Positions 6,334 to 13,338 of a stretch of 16,849 nucleotides of DNA are shown here, piece after piece. This DNA comes from Clostridium_AD sp047624165 (GTDB lineage: Bacteria; Bacillota; Clostridia; Clostridiales; Clostridiaceae). The DNA lies in assembly GCA_047624165.1 (NCBI GenBank), contig JBLHPD010000102.1, forward strand, positions 1-16,849. The letters run 5' to 3'. How positions within the stretch are numbered: the stretch's first letter is position 1; the number at the start of each line of letters is the position of its first letter. Position numbers and translations under genes: made by a program. The notes beneath the pieces were generated by a model. That model saw nothing but the letters and a program-made list of their open reading frames with translations, ran no database searches and was not told the origin of the DNA.

Positions 6334-8442
6334 TTAATAGGTAGCTATATGCCTAGCCGTATGTGATATTCTATCCGCTCTCTCTGCTGTTTTCCCACTA
6401 CCAAATCTCTCATCCAAACTTAAGTAACCTGTTACTCTTGAAATTCCTTGTATATTAGAACTTCCGCATTTGCTACATTTACAAGCTCCACTTTGGAGAT
6501 ATGTTCCACAATCTTTACAATATCTTATATGAAAATTTATGCCCATATAACTAATGTTCGTTTGCTTATATGCATAATCTAATATGTCCATTATGATTTC
6601 TTCTGTTGGATAATCGTCAAGTTCAATATAACTAATATGTCCACCATTGCATAATTTATGATAAGGTGCTTCAATATCTATTTTCTCCCTTATAGATACT
6701 GGGCATCCTACTGGAACATGATAGCTATTTGTATAATATTCTTTGTCGGTAACCCCTATTATTTCTCCAAAAACAGCCTTGTCTTGCAGAATAAATCTAC
6801 CACTTAGCCCTTCTGCCGGCGTAGCATAAGTGCTCCAATTAAGCTTAGTTTCCTCTATTAACTTGTCAGTATACGTTCTTATGTAGGATATTATTTTGAC
6901 TCCTAATTTTTCAGAATCCACGCATTCCCCATGATGTTTTCCTGTTATTGCCACCAGTGCTTCAGCAAGCCCTATGAAACCAATAGCCCATGATCCGTTC
7001 TTTAAAATAGGTTCTATTGAATCATTAGATGTTAACCCTTCACTACCGAGCATTAGACCTTCCCCTGCTACAAAAGGTAAATCCTTAACCCTCAATTTTT
7101 TAAGCACTTCATATCTATGCATAAGTGCTTCTCTAGCAAGTTCTAACTTAGCGTCAAGTAATTTATAAAACTTGTCTACATCTCCCTTAGCTAATATGCC
7201 GAGTCTAGGAAGGTTTAAAGTTACTGGAGCAATATTACCTCTCCCTTTCGTTCCCGCCTCTCCGTTAACATTAGAACAAATATAAGTACGGCATCCCATG
7301 GTTGCCGGAGTAATCCCCTGATCATAGTAGAATTTATTAAAATCTGCATCTAAATTCATAAAGGTAGGATTCATTCGTTTGCTAGCAACACGACAAGCGA
7401 GCTTATACAAATAATGATACGGATCCGCTTTTTCTCTATTAACTCCTTTTTTAACTCTAAAAATTATATTTGGAAATACAGGTTGTTCGCCTTTTCCTAG
7501 TCCTTTTTCATATTCTGTTAAAAATATTTCACATACAAGGGCCGCGTCTTTAGATTCCGGTATTCCAATATTCATTGAACTAAAAGGCACTTGTGATCCA
7601 GCTCTGCTATGCATTGTATTTAGGTTATATACTATGCCCTGCATAGATTGTTCTACAGCTCTTCTTAATTTACGCTGCGCAAATTCGCAAATTTTGTGCT
7701 CGTCTACACCAAGTTCTCTTAGTTCTTGTCTAATTTCTTGCCTTGTATACTCTATAAATGATGCCATATCATTATCAAAATCCGGATGTGACTGGCCTCC
7801 AAACATATCATTCTGTGTTGATTGAAGTAAAATACATGAAAGTTCTGCTGCAGACTCTATTCTTTTTGCTTTTCTTATATATCCGTAGCCTGTGTTAAAC
7901 CCTCTTTCTAAAACTTCCTTTGTTGGTATATGCAAACAATTTACAGTTAAATTGTAGCTATCTAGATCATGGTAGTATACGTCACCATTTTCATGCGCTT
8001 TTGCTAAGAGCTTTGGCATCACAGATAAATTATGCCATTTATTTGATTCACTAGCAATTCTAAGCAGCTTAGAACTAAAGTTATTTCCCACATTAGCATT
8101 ATCTCTGTCTGTCTCTACTCCTATTTTCTCTATAGCTTTCATAAGGTCTGATTTTATTTCGCGAACCCTGTCACGTTCACGTCTATAATTAGAAAAGGCT
8201 ACTCCAATAGTCTTATACCCATTTTGTAAAAGTGTATCTTCAACAATATTCTGTATTTCTTCAACAGTTAGTTGATGTTTATTCAAATCCTCAATTCTTT
8301 CTATAACCTTTTGCGTTAATTCTATAACTTCACTTTCTTTTAAATTAAAGGCTATCTCATCCATAGCGCCCTTTATGGCATTCGTAATTTTTATTGAATT
8401 AAACTGGACCTCTCGTCCATCTCTTTTGACAACATGTAACAT
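6334..8442 (-). CDS. nrdD: Anaerobic (class III) ribonucleoside-triphosphate reductase
   Basis: Reduces ribonucleoside triphosphates to dNTPs for DNA synthesis without oxygen. It has 702 residues, normal for the family. An ATP-cone regulatory domain opens the protein (VVKRDGREVQFN, about 4-90). The catalytic barrel carries TVNCLHIP and the CRTYICSNVNGE segment. A zinc site follows with four cysteines (CKDCG ... CKCSKCG), then the glycyl-radical loop RVTGYL with G672. ATG at 8442 is chosen over an in-frame TTG at 8457, because the TTG overlaps the GGAGG site (8451-8455), which sits eight bases before the ATG. It is expressed with nrdG from a recognisable promoter. A probable NrdR operator lies in the leader. 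Confidence 0.97.
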   Translation of the reverse strand: MLHVVKRDGREVQFNSIKITNAIKGAMDEIAFNLKESEVIELTQKVIERIEDLNKHQLTVEEIQNIVEDTLLQNGYKTIGVAFSNYRRERDRVREIKSDLMKAIEKIGVETDRDNANVGNNFSSKLLRIASESNKWHNLSVMPKLLAKAHENGDVYYHDLDSYNLTVNCLHIPTKEVLERGFNTGYGYIRKAKRIESAAELSCILLQSTQNDMFGGQSHPDFDNDMASFIEYTRQEIRQELRELGVDEHKICEFAQRKLRRAVEQSMQGIVYNLNTMHSRAGSQVPFSSMNIGIPESKDAALVCEIFLTEYEKGLGKGEQPVFPNIIFRVKKGVNREKADPYHYLYKLACRVASKRMNPTFMNLDADFNKFYYDQGITPATMGCRTYICSNVNGEAGTKGRGNIAPVTLNLPRLGILAKGDVDKFYKLLDAKLELAREALMHRYEVLKKLRVKDLPFVAGEGLMLGSEGLTSNDSIEPILKNGSWAIGFIGLAEALVAITGKHHGECVDSEKLGVKIISYIRTYTDKLIEETKLNWSTYATPAEGLSGRFILQDKAVFGEIIGVTDKEYYTNSYHVPVGCPVSIREKIDIEAPYHKLCNGGHISYIELDDYPTEEIIMDILDYAYKQTNISYMGINFHIRYCKDCGTYLQSGACKCSKCGSSNIQGISRVTGYLSLDERFGSGKTAERADRISHTARHIATY

Positions 8443-8458
8443 ATTTTGAACCTCCAAA

Positions 8459-8474
8459 GCACAATATCTTGTTC
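8459..8474. promoter_or_regulatory. Probable NrdR box
   Basis: GCACAATATCTTGTTC matches the palindromic NrdR consensus (acaCwAtATaTwGtgt) at ten of the eleven core positions. It lies between the nrdD transcription start and ribosome binding site, a fitting place for repression. NrdR boxes usually come in pairs; I saw no good second copy. Confidence 0.55.
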
Positions 8475-8486
8475 TTGTACTTTGTT

Positions 8487-8515
8487 ATTATACTCTAGTA
8501 AAAAATTTATATCAA
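8487..8515 (-). promoter_or_regulatory. Sigma-A promoter of nrdDG
   Basis: On the minus strand TTGATA (8515-8510), a 17-base spacer and TATAAT (8492-8487). Transcription would begin near 8480. The 11-base stretch TAGAGTATAAT recurs on the same strand further upstream (around 8617-8607) with no good -35, possibly a second weaker start. Confidence 0.7.
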
Positions 8516-8827
8516 TTTCAAAATTACCTTCTGTGATATAATACACCCTATTAAGTTTTACTTATCTCAATATCCTTTTGTTTTTTATCATTATCGCATT
8601 GTTGACATTATACTCTATCCTATGCGCTAAGTTTTGATAAATCAAATTCAAATAAAATAGTATAAAAAAAACATTAAAAGCCAAACTATATTTGCAGCTT
8701 AAAACAAACACTATTATAAATATATTTATTTTATTTTTAAAAAACTATTTAAAAATCTACTAAAGTGTAGTATTATAATAGTTATGTTGCAAATGTTACA
8801 AATTTTTTTATTCAGGAGGAAAGTTAT
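8516..8827. other. Divergent intergenic region nrdD / cold-shock gene
   Basis: Non-coding and very AT-rich. It holds the duplicated TAGAGTATAAT (minus, about 8617-8607) and a small TTTGAT/ATCAAA hairpin (8633-8646). The cold-shock promoter and the inverted repeat TACTA/TAGTA (8758-8772) are at the right end. Nothing else was recognised. Confidence 0.5.
8758..8779 (+). promoter_or_regulatory. Cold-shock gene promoter with overlapping inverted repeat
   Basis: TATAAT at 8774-8779 has only AT-rich sequence at the -35 position. The inverted repeat TACTA-AAGTG-TAGTA (8758-8772) ends one base before the -10 box, where a regulator could act. A start near 8786 gives a leader of about 42 bases. Confidence 0.5.
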
Positions 8828-9028
8828 ATGAAAACAGGTACAGTTAAATGGTTTAATTCAGAAAAAGGGTTTGGATTCTTATCCGTAGAAGGAGAAGAGG
8901 ATGTATTCGTACATTTCTCAGCTATTCAAGGAGATGGATATAAATCATTAGAAGAAGGACAACAAGTTCAATTTGAAATAACTACTGGCGCTAGAGGCCC
9001 ACAAGCTTCAAACGTTACTAGAGTATAA
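8828..9028 (+). CDS. Cold-shock protein (CspA family)
   Basis: A small single-stranded nucleic-acid binding protein that acts as an RNA chaperone in the cytoplasm. At 66 residues it is one cold-shock domain and nothing else, the family's normal length. It begins MKTGTVKWFNSEKGFGFL with RNP1 (KGFGFL), followed by RNP2 (DVFVHF) and the closing ASNVTRV. ATG at 8828 follows AGGAGG (8814-8819) with eight bases between. The gene is monocistronic, between its own promoter and a strong hairpin terminator. Bacteria often carry several paralogues, so whether this one is cold-induced cannot be told from the sequence. Confidence 0.97.
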   Translation: MKTGTVKWFNSEKGFGFLSVEGEEDVFVHFSAIQGDGYKSLEEGQQVQFEITTGARGPQASNVTRV

Positions 9029-9068
9029 TTCAAAATCTAAGGTAATCTATAATATAAATTAATTGTAG

Positions 9069-9112
9069 AAGAACCACCTATCACAATGTGATAGGTGGTT
9101 CTTACTTTAGTT
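9069..9112 (+). terminator. Hairpin terminator after the cold-shock gene
   Basis: A 16-bp perfect stem, AAGAACCACCTATCAC against its complement (9088-9103), with an AAT loop, followed by a broken T tract (ACTTTAGTT). It ends the cold-shock unit 40 bases after the stop codon. Confidence 0.8.
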
Positions 9113-9201
9113 ACATGATATTAATTAATTCTGTCAATGCTATTTCATACTATCCATAAAAAACATTATAACTTTCGTGAATATAATAGTGTTCTTTGTT
9201 A

Positions 9202-9222
9202 AAACTATAATAAATATAGTTT
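9202..9222 (+). promoter_or_regulatory. Inverted repeat in the leader/promoter region of the 59-residue gene
   Basis: AAACTATA-ATAAA-TATAGTTT is a perfect 8-bp inverted repeat ending nine bases before the ribosome binding site. Two TATAAT hexamers (9182-9187 and 9206-9211) lie at and before it, neither with a convincing -35. It could be an operator or a leader hairpin. Confidence 0.35.
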
Positions 9223-9246
9223 ATATCATGAAAGGATGTTTTTATA

Positions 9247-9426
9247 ATGTTTGGAAAAATAATAGATATGAGCAATACAGATGCTTTTATAAATTTTTTA
9301 GATGGGACTAGTATAAACGTAAGCCTTGCTCGTTTACCTAAAAATTCAAAAATAGGAGATTCTATTGATTTAAATATTGATGCTCCTACTAGTATGCTTA
9401 ATGACTCCATGATAAATTTTCTTTGA
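9247..9426 (+). CDS. Small 59-residue protein of unknown function (DUF3006-like pattern)
   Basis: A short gene easily missed, because a longer spurious frame covers it on the other strand. The product begins MFGKIIDMSNTDAF, continues LDGTSINVSLARLPKNSKIG and ends MINFL. A G-K-I-I-D opening, a DGT turn, VSLARLP and K-IGD recall small beta-barrel proteins such as DUF3006, whose members read DDG...VPLS.LP...GD. I infer a cytoplasmic OB/SH3-like fold, possibly a nucleic-acid or ligand binder. ATG at 9247 follows AAAGGA (9231-9236) at ten bases. A perfect bidirectional terminator begins ten bases after the TGA. The ribosome binding site, the terminator and the protein-like composition together support a real gene. 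No cysteines, signal peptide or membrane segment. Confidence 0.78.
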   Translation: MFGKIIDMSNTDAFINFLDGTSINVSLARLPKNSKIGDSIDLNIDAPTSMLNDSMINFL

Positions 9427-9435
9427 TTAAATTAT

Positions 9436-9485
9436 AATAATAAAAAGTTGTATTTGTTTTACAAATACAACTTTTTATTATTTTT
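9436..9485. terminator. Bidirectional Rho-independent terminator
   Basis: A perfect 21-bp stem (9436-9456 against 9462-9482) with loop TTTTA. The core is AAAAAGTTGTATTTG and its complement, so A and T runs flank it on both sides. It separates the 59-residue gene from the convergent lipoprotein gene ending at 9509. Confidence 0.93.
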
Positions 9486-9508
9486 AAAAATTCAACAATT
9501 AAACGACT

Positions 9509-10339
9509 TTAAAAATTATCAGGTTTTTTATCCTCAAAAATTTCAATATTCCATCCTTTATCATATTTCGCCACTACGTAATACACCTTTTCTTTCTCAC
9601 TAATCGAAGTCTTAATAGTTACAGAGGATTTATATATAGTAGCTTTATATCCTTCTGTCTTAACCTTTATTAACACATCATAAGCTGCATTTTTATCTTT
9701 TAGTAAAACTATGTTAAATTTATTTATTAACTTATTTTTAAAGGCTTCTAAATCAGTTGATAATATAAATTTAGCTGCTGAATTATCTTCACTTATATCA
9801 AGAAGTATTTTTTTACTTTTAACATCACCTTTTATATAATTATCTAACATCTTTAAAATTGAATCATAATATACAGTGTTAAAATCTATAGGTTTTCTAA
9901 TATTCCAAAAGTTTTGTATGATATCATTGTCAATTCTTTTAGATACAATATAGCTTTTATCTGCACTATATAGATTGGCTCCATCTTTATCATCCAATCC
10001 CGCTATATAATTGAATTTGTAAACTTTATCCATGCCCTCATACATTTCAAATATATAATCAGACTCTAGCGTTGATTTTACATTTACTGCTTTAGCTGAT
10101 GATAAAATTTCATATAAATCTTTTATGGCTATTTCATCATTAACCACAAATCTAAAGCTTTTATCTCTAGTACTTTGTATTATTATCTTTTTAATTCTGC
10201 CCTGCTTAATATACTCAAAATCATTATTCTTTACTCCAAGCTTTACTTTGATTTGATCAAAGCTTTTACATCCTGTAAATATAAATGCAGCAATAATGAT
10301 AACCGAAAATATAATGAGCCTGTTTTTACTTTTGTGCAT
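9509..10339 (-). CDS. Lipoprotein of unknown function
   Basis: 276 residues. A basic start (HKSKNR), a hydrophobic stretch (about 8-21) and the lipobox FTGC with C24 predict a lipid-anchored protein on the outer face of the membrane. Residues about 45-140 alternate beta strands and a helix (KKIIIQST, IAIKDLYEIL, YIFEMYEG). This arrangement recalls small extracytoplasmic domains in Firmicute lipoproteins. The second half (about 145-276) is lysine-rich and ends KYDKGWNIEIFEDKKPDNF. I do not recognise the family. ATG at 10339 follows AGGAGG (10352-10347) at seven bases. It faces the 59-residue gene across a shared terminator. A hairpin and tandem repeats separate it from the next gene upstream, so it is probably transcribed alone. 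No clear promoter was recognised. Confidence 0.85.
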   Translation of the reverse strand: MHKSKNRLIIFSVIIIAAFIFTGCKSFDQIKVKLGVKNNDFEYIKQGRIKKIIIQSTRDKSFRFVVNDEIAIKDLYEILSSAKAVNVKSTLESDYIFEMYEGMDKVYKFNYIAGLDDKDGANLYSADKSYIVSKRIDNDIIQNFWNIRKPIDFNTVYYDSILKMLDNYIKGDVKSKKILLDISEDNSAAKFILSTDLEAFKNKLINKFNIVLLKDKNAAYDVLIKVKTEGYKATIYKSSVTIKTSISEKEKVYYVVAKYDKGWNIEIFEDKKPDNF

Positions 10340-10416
10340 TTGTTATCCTCCTAGCCACTCTATGCATACTTACACCTTTAGAAGTCTTATTTCAGCCGCA
10401 TACCGCAATAAAACAC

Positions 10417-10441
10417 TAAGAGAAGCATAATGCTCCTCTTA
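10417..10441 (-). terminator. Candidate terminator upstream of the lipoprotein gene
   Basis: On the minus strand TAAGAG-G-AGC and GCT-T-CTCTTA form an 8-9 bp stem with one mismatch and an ATTAT loop. It is followed by GTGTTTTATTG. It would end transcription coming from the gene at 10553-11137. The T tract is interrupted. Confidence 0.45.
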
Positions 10442-10473
10442 ATTAAATTATAATGCTTTAAAAAGTTTTAAGC

Positions 10474-10536
10474 AAATTAAATTGCTTTAACTAAATTAAA
10501 TTGCTTTAACTAAATTAACTAAATTAACTAAATTAG
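10474..10536. repeat. Short tandem repeats
   Basis: Two head-to-tail copies of AAATTAAATTGCTTTAACT (10474-10492, 10493-10511) are followed directly by two copies of AAATTAACT (10512-10520, 10521-10529) and a partial AAATTAG. The 9-base unit equals the 19-base unit with its middle ten bases removed. Upstream, TTTTAAGCAA (10467-10476) can pair with the first TTGCTT. Confidence 0.9.
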
Positions 10537-10552
10537 ATCATTTAAGATAATT

Positions 10553-11137
10553 TTAGTTGATTTTTAAAGTTCCAACTATACTTTCAAAAATAGCTCCATA
10601 AGCTTCTTTGAAATTAACATTTCTTGTGAAAAATGAAAATCTATAAAACTCTTTCCCACCATCAATAAAATATTCATAGGCCTTGTACCAATTATTATCA
10701 GTTACATTAATTAAGTATTGCACTAAGTATGCTTTTCTATCATTTATAATAATATCATCTATTTTATAATTTTTAATTATGTTTTGCTCCTGTGATATAT
10801 CTTTGCTACTATCTAGAAATGCTTTTAGATCCTGCTTATTTTTCCACACTTCTACAAATCCATGAATAACTGCATCAGATGATTGAAAATCATTATGATA
10901 CATAATCTCATCGCCAGGGAATTTTTTTTCTTTAGTTGTCCATCCCACCGGCAGTTTATAACTAACTCGCCCATTTAAAGCCCCATAATCGTTAATCAAG
11001 TTAATATTATTCTCTAAAAGAATGGTGGTTTTTAACTTGTCATCAAATTGTTTTGATATCCCCAATAGTGTAATCATAAGCCCTATGATTATCACTATAA
11101 TTCCAACTTTTTTTCTGTTTATAAATATAACCTTCAA
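10553..11137 (-). CDS. Membrane-anchored PsbP-like protein of unknown function
   Basis: 194 residues from the preferred start. One membrane helix near the N terminus (about residues 10-27) after a basic stretch (NRKK) puts the rest outside the cell. The outer domain starts VSYKLPVGWTT and continues with HGFVEVWK, KAYLVQYL, KEFYRFSFFT and a final FESIVGTLKI. This order of strands is that of PsbP/DUF1795-type lipid- or ligand-binding folds, as I judge by pattern only. A TTG at 11137 is chosen because GGAGGGG (11148-11142) lies just before it. Another in-frame TTG at 11152 overlaps that site. It shares a promoter-region 12-mer with the gene at 11249-12424. Function is unknown. Confidence 0.8.
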   Translation of the reverse strand: MKVIFINRKKVGIIVIIIGLMITLLGISKQFDDKLKTTILLENNINLINDYGALNGRVSYKLPVGWTTKEKKFPGDEIMYHNDFQSSDAVIHGFVEVWKNKQDLKAFLDSSKDISQEQNIIKNYKIDDIIINDRKAYLVQYLINVTDNNWYKAYEYFIDGGKEFYRFSFFTRNVNFKEAYGAIFESIVGTLKIN

Positions 11138-11163
11138 TGTACCCCTCCACAAATTAATATTAG

Positions 11164-11175
11164 TATACTATATGA
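11164..11175 (-). promoter_or_regulatory. Shared promoter-region motif, copy 1
   Basis: TCATATAGTATA on the minus strand, 16 bases before the ribosome binding site of the PsbP-like gene. It can be read as a sigma-A -10 (TATACT) or as a sporulation -10: sigma-E-like CATATAGT with TAATATTA 13 bases upstream, or sigma-K-like CATANNNTA. The same 12-mer occurs at 12456-12467. Confidence 0.45.
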
Positions 11176-11204
11176 TACATATTAATATAATATTAAAAAA
11201 TTAA

Positions 11205-11233
11205 ATGTGTGACTAAATTATATAGTCACACAT
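11205..11233. terminator. Bidirectional hairpin terminator
   Basis: A perfect 11-bp stem ATGTGTGACTA / TAGTCACACAT with a 7-base AT loop. On the minus strand it is followed by TTTAATTTTTT and ends the 391-residue gene just upstream. On the plus strand a T7 run also follows. Confidence 0.85.
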
Positions 11234-11248
11234 CTTATTTTTTTAATG

Positions 11249-12424
11249 TTATTTTTTTAAAGGGACAACAATTGTAGATTTTTTGAAATCATAAAACATC
11301 AGCCAATGTCCCATTTCGTCATCTTCACTATCCGATATCCAAGTTACAAAACCAGTTTTACCACCATAAGGCTGATGAGATTTAGCTCGGCTTCCAGGTA
11401 TTCCATAAACAATATATTTCATTTCCCCACTTGAATCACATTTATATCCCAGCATAAAGGATTTATAGTTTCTAATATATGGATAGTAACAAATCATAGG
11501 GTAATATGCTATTGTATATTTATTATAGTCGCTCAAATCGTACATATTTTCTAAGTTGTTAACTGGTACCTTATACCACTTACACCATTTAATTTCTTTA
11601 GAAAAATCACGAATTTCTTCAAAATCTTGCGCTACTGACTTGAAAAAATCTCCCATAGCACCTTTTGGATACGTTTGTTTATCTTGTTTTTTATTCTTAT
11701 GTCTATTAACATCAGACCCATCTTCAACTTCTTTAACTTCAGTGTCTTGTTCCAATTCATCTAAAATCTCGACATTTTCAGTTGTACCTCTTAGTTTAGC
11801 ATCTGCTTCTTTATAGGCTTCTGCTTCTTTAAAGGCTTCTGCTTCTTCATCTTCGTTCTTTTGTACTTCTATATGTTCATGCACTCTATCATCTTTTTCT
11901 TCAGTTTTTACTTTAATCAATTCAATACTTTGCTCATATTCATCAAATTCATTAGTTATCTCAACTGTTCTGGTCTCATTCTTTTCCTTGTTGCAATCCG
12001 CAATTTTATAGTTTTTCCATTCATTGGGTTTGTCTGTTGTTGAGAATCCACTCATTATTGAAATCACATTAGCATCTAAAAACTTTACAATTGCAGCTCC
12101 AATAATTTTATCAGCTGAAATACCAGTATCTGCTATATTGCCTATATCATATTCATGACAAACGTCTACCCTACCAGAATCGTCTATGTTCAATTTACCT
12201 AGTTTTATAATTTTATTTACATCTTTCTTACCACATATTAAAATCATGTAATAAGGTTGTTTTTCTTTCCTTAAGTTTTGCACGTAGTATGAAATCTTAC
12301 ATTTATTACTTTTCATTTCCAGCTTTGCATATCCAGAAGGAATTTTATCAGAATTTAAAGAATAGCCTTTTTCATCTTCTTGTAATATAATAAAGTACCT
12401 ACTATAACTTTTTTTAGGTGTCAC
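11249..12424 (-). CDS. Two-domain clostridial protein of unknown function with acidic linker
   Basis: 391 residues, no signal peptide or membrane helix. The N-terminal domain (about 8-140) is strand-rich and holds ISYYVQNLR, YYMILICGKKD, LGKLNIDDSGR and SGFSTTDKPNEWKNY. A highly charged linker (about 145-250) contains a short E/A/K repeat (EAEAFKEAEAYKEADAK). The aromatic-rich C-terminal domain (about 275-391) has IAYYPMICYYPYI, FMLGYKCDSSGEMKYIVYGI, QPYGGKTGFVTW and GHWLMFYDFKKSTIVVPLKK. I believe similar proteins are conserved in clostridia but know no function. GTG at 12424 follows GGAGG (12438-12434) at nine bases. It lies 77 bases downstream of ksgA on the same strand, with its own promoter-like motif; it may be read both alone and with ksgA. 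Confidence 0.85.
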   Translation of the reverse strand: MTPKKSYSRYFIILQEDEKGYSLNSDKIPSGYAKLEMKSNKCKISYYVQNLRKEKQPYYMILICGKKDVNKIIKLGKLNIDDSGRVDVCHEYDIGNIADTGISADKIIGAAIVKFLDANVISIMSGFSTTDKPNEWKNYKIADCNKEKNETRTVEITNEFDEYEQSIELIKVKTEEKDDRVHEHIEVQKNEDEEAEAFKEAEAYKEADAKLRGTTENVEILDELEQDTEVKEVEDGSDVNRHKNKKQDKQTYPKGAMGDFFKSVAQDFEEIRDFSKEIKWCKWYKVPVNNLENMYDLSDYNKYTIAYYPMICYYPYIRNYKSFMLGYKCDSSGEMKYIVYGIPGSRAKSHQPYGGKTGFVTWISDSEDDEMGHWLMFYDFKKSTIVVPLKK

Positions 12425-12455
12425 CTTCTTTTACCTCCATATAAAACTTATTCAT

Positions 12456-12467
12456 TATACTATATGA
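12456..12467 (-). promoter_or_regulatory. Shared promoter-region motif, copy 2
   Basis: TCATATAGTATA on the minus strand, 18 bases before the GGAGG of the 391-residue gene, identical to 11164-11175. It runs into TATAAT (a full sigma-A -10). The upstream -35 candidates (TTTTTA or TCATTTTT) are poor. Confidence 0.45.
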
Positions 12468-12501
12468 AGTATATTATAAAAAATGAACAAAATTTTGAAA
12501 T

Positions 12502-13338
12502 TTATTTTACAAGTCCTATTTCATCTGAAAGATTAGCAAACTCTTGAAGTGATAAAGTTTCGCCTCTTCTATTCGAATCTATGTTTGCTCTTTCAAAACA
12601 TTTCTGTAATTCTTCTTTGGAAATCCCTATATCTTTAATCCCATTCCATAAAGTTTTTCTTCTCTTATTAAAAGACTGCCTTACTATAGAAAAAAATAAC
12701 GCTTCATCTTTCACCTTAACTTTAGGTTCCTTTAATTTATCTAGTCGTATAACAATAGATTCTACCTTAGGTTGTGGCAAGAATGCTGATGCTGGCACAA
12801 GCCTTAATATTTCTGTATCACAGTAATATTGAACTAATATTGAAAACGCTCCATAAGCCTTGCAATTAGGCTCAGAATCTATCCTCACTCCAACTTCCTT
12901 TTGTATCATTATAGTTAAAGATTTAAAATTATAGCCCTTGGTAAGCAAGTTAACAATTATTGGAGTAGTGAGATAATATGGTAAATTAGCAACTAATTTT
13001 ACAGATTTCTCATCTCCAATTAACTCATTGAAATCTACTTTTAGAGCATCCTTATGAATAAGTTCAAAATTATCGAACTCTTTAAGCTCCTCTTCTAAAA
13101 TAGGGAAAAGTTTTTCATCCAATTCTATAGCACAAACTTTTTTAGCTCTCTTTAAGAGTGCTCTAGTTAATGTTCCAAACCCAGGTCCTATTTCAATAAT
13201 AAAATCTTCTTTATTAACATCCGCTCCATCTACAACGTCGCCCAGCACAGAGTCATCTATCAAAAAATTCTGGCCGAGTCCTTTCTTAAACCTAAACTCA
13301 TATTTCTTTGCAACCTCACTAATGGTCAAATTTGCCAT
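12502..13338 (-). CDS. ksgA: 16S rRNA dimethyladenosine transferase
   Basis: Dimethylates two adjacent adenines in the 3' helix of 16S rRNA (A1518 and A1519 in E. coli numbering) late in small-subunit assembly, using S-adenosylmethionine. It has 278 residues, normal length. Visible motifs are GLGQNFL (20-26), the SAM loop EIGPGFGTLT (49-58), the acidic IELDEKL (71-77) and the catalytic NLPYYL (118-123). The C-terminal domain has QSFNKRRKTL. ATG at 13338 follows AAGGAGA at six bases, inside the end of rnmV. The two genes overlap by 20 bases and are probably translationally coupled. The rnmV-ksgA pair is a standard Firmicute arrangement that groups rRNA maturation functions. Confidence 0.97.
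   Translation of the reverse strand: MANLTISEVAKKYEFRFKKGLGQNFLIDDSVLGDVVDGADVNKEDFIIEIGPGFGTLTRALLKRAKKVCAIELDEKLFPILEEELKEFDNFELIHKDALKVDFNELIGDEKSVKLVANLPYYLTTPIIVNLLTKGYNFKSLTIMIQKEVGVRIDSEPNCKAYGAFSILVQYYCDTEILRLVPASAFLPQPKVESIVIRLDKLKEPKVKVKDEALFFSIVRQSFNKRRKTLWNGIKDIGISKEELQKCFERANIDSNRRGETLSLQEFANLSDEIGLVK

Noticed and set aside
8486..8501. Second NrdR box overlapping the nrdD -10
   Set aside because: Only one half-site (CTAGT) matches; the other half has several mismatches.
9150..9410. 86-codon frame on the minus strand
   Set aside because: It has no ribosome binding site and lies antisense to the 59-residue gene, which has a binding site and a terminator.
10357..10364. Sporulation-type -10 (CATAGAGT) before the lipoprotein gene
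   Set aside because: It lies only five bases from the ribosome binding site and has no partner -35 element.
10474..10536. CRISPR-like array
   Set aside because: The repeats are directly contiguous with no spacers and are AT-only low-complexity units.
13319..13338. Overlap of rnmV and ksgA as an anomaly
   Set aside because: Short overlaps of this pair are ordinary translational coupling in Firmicutes.
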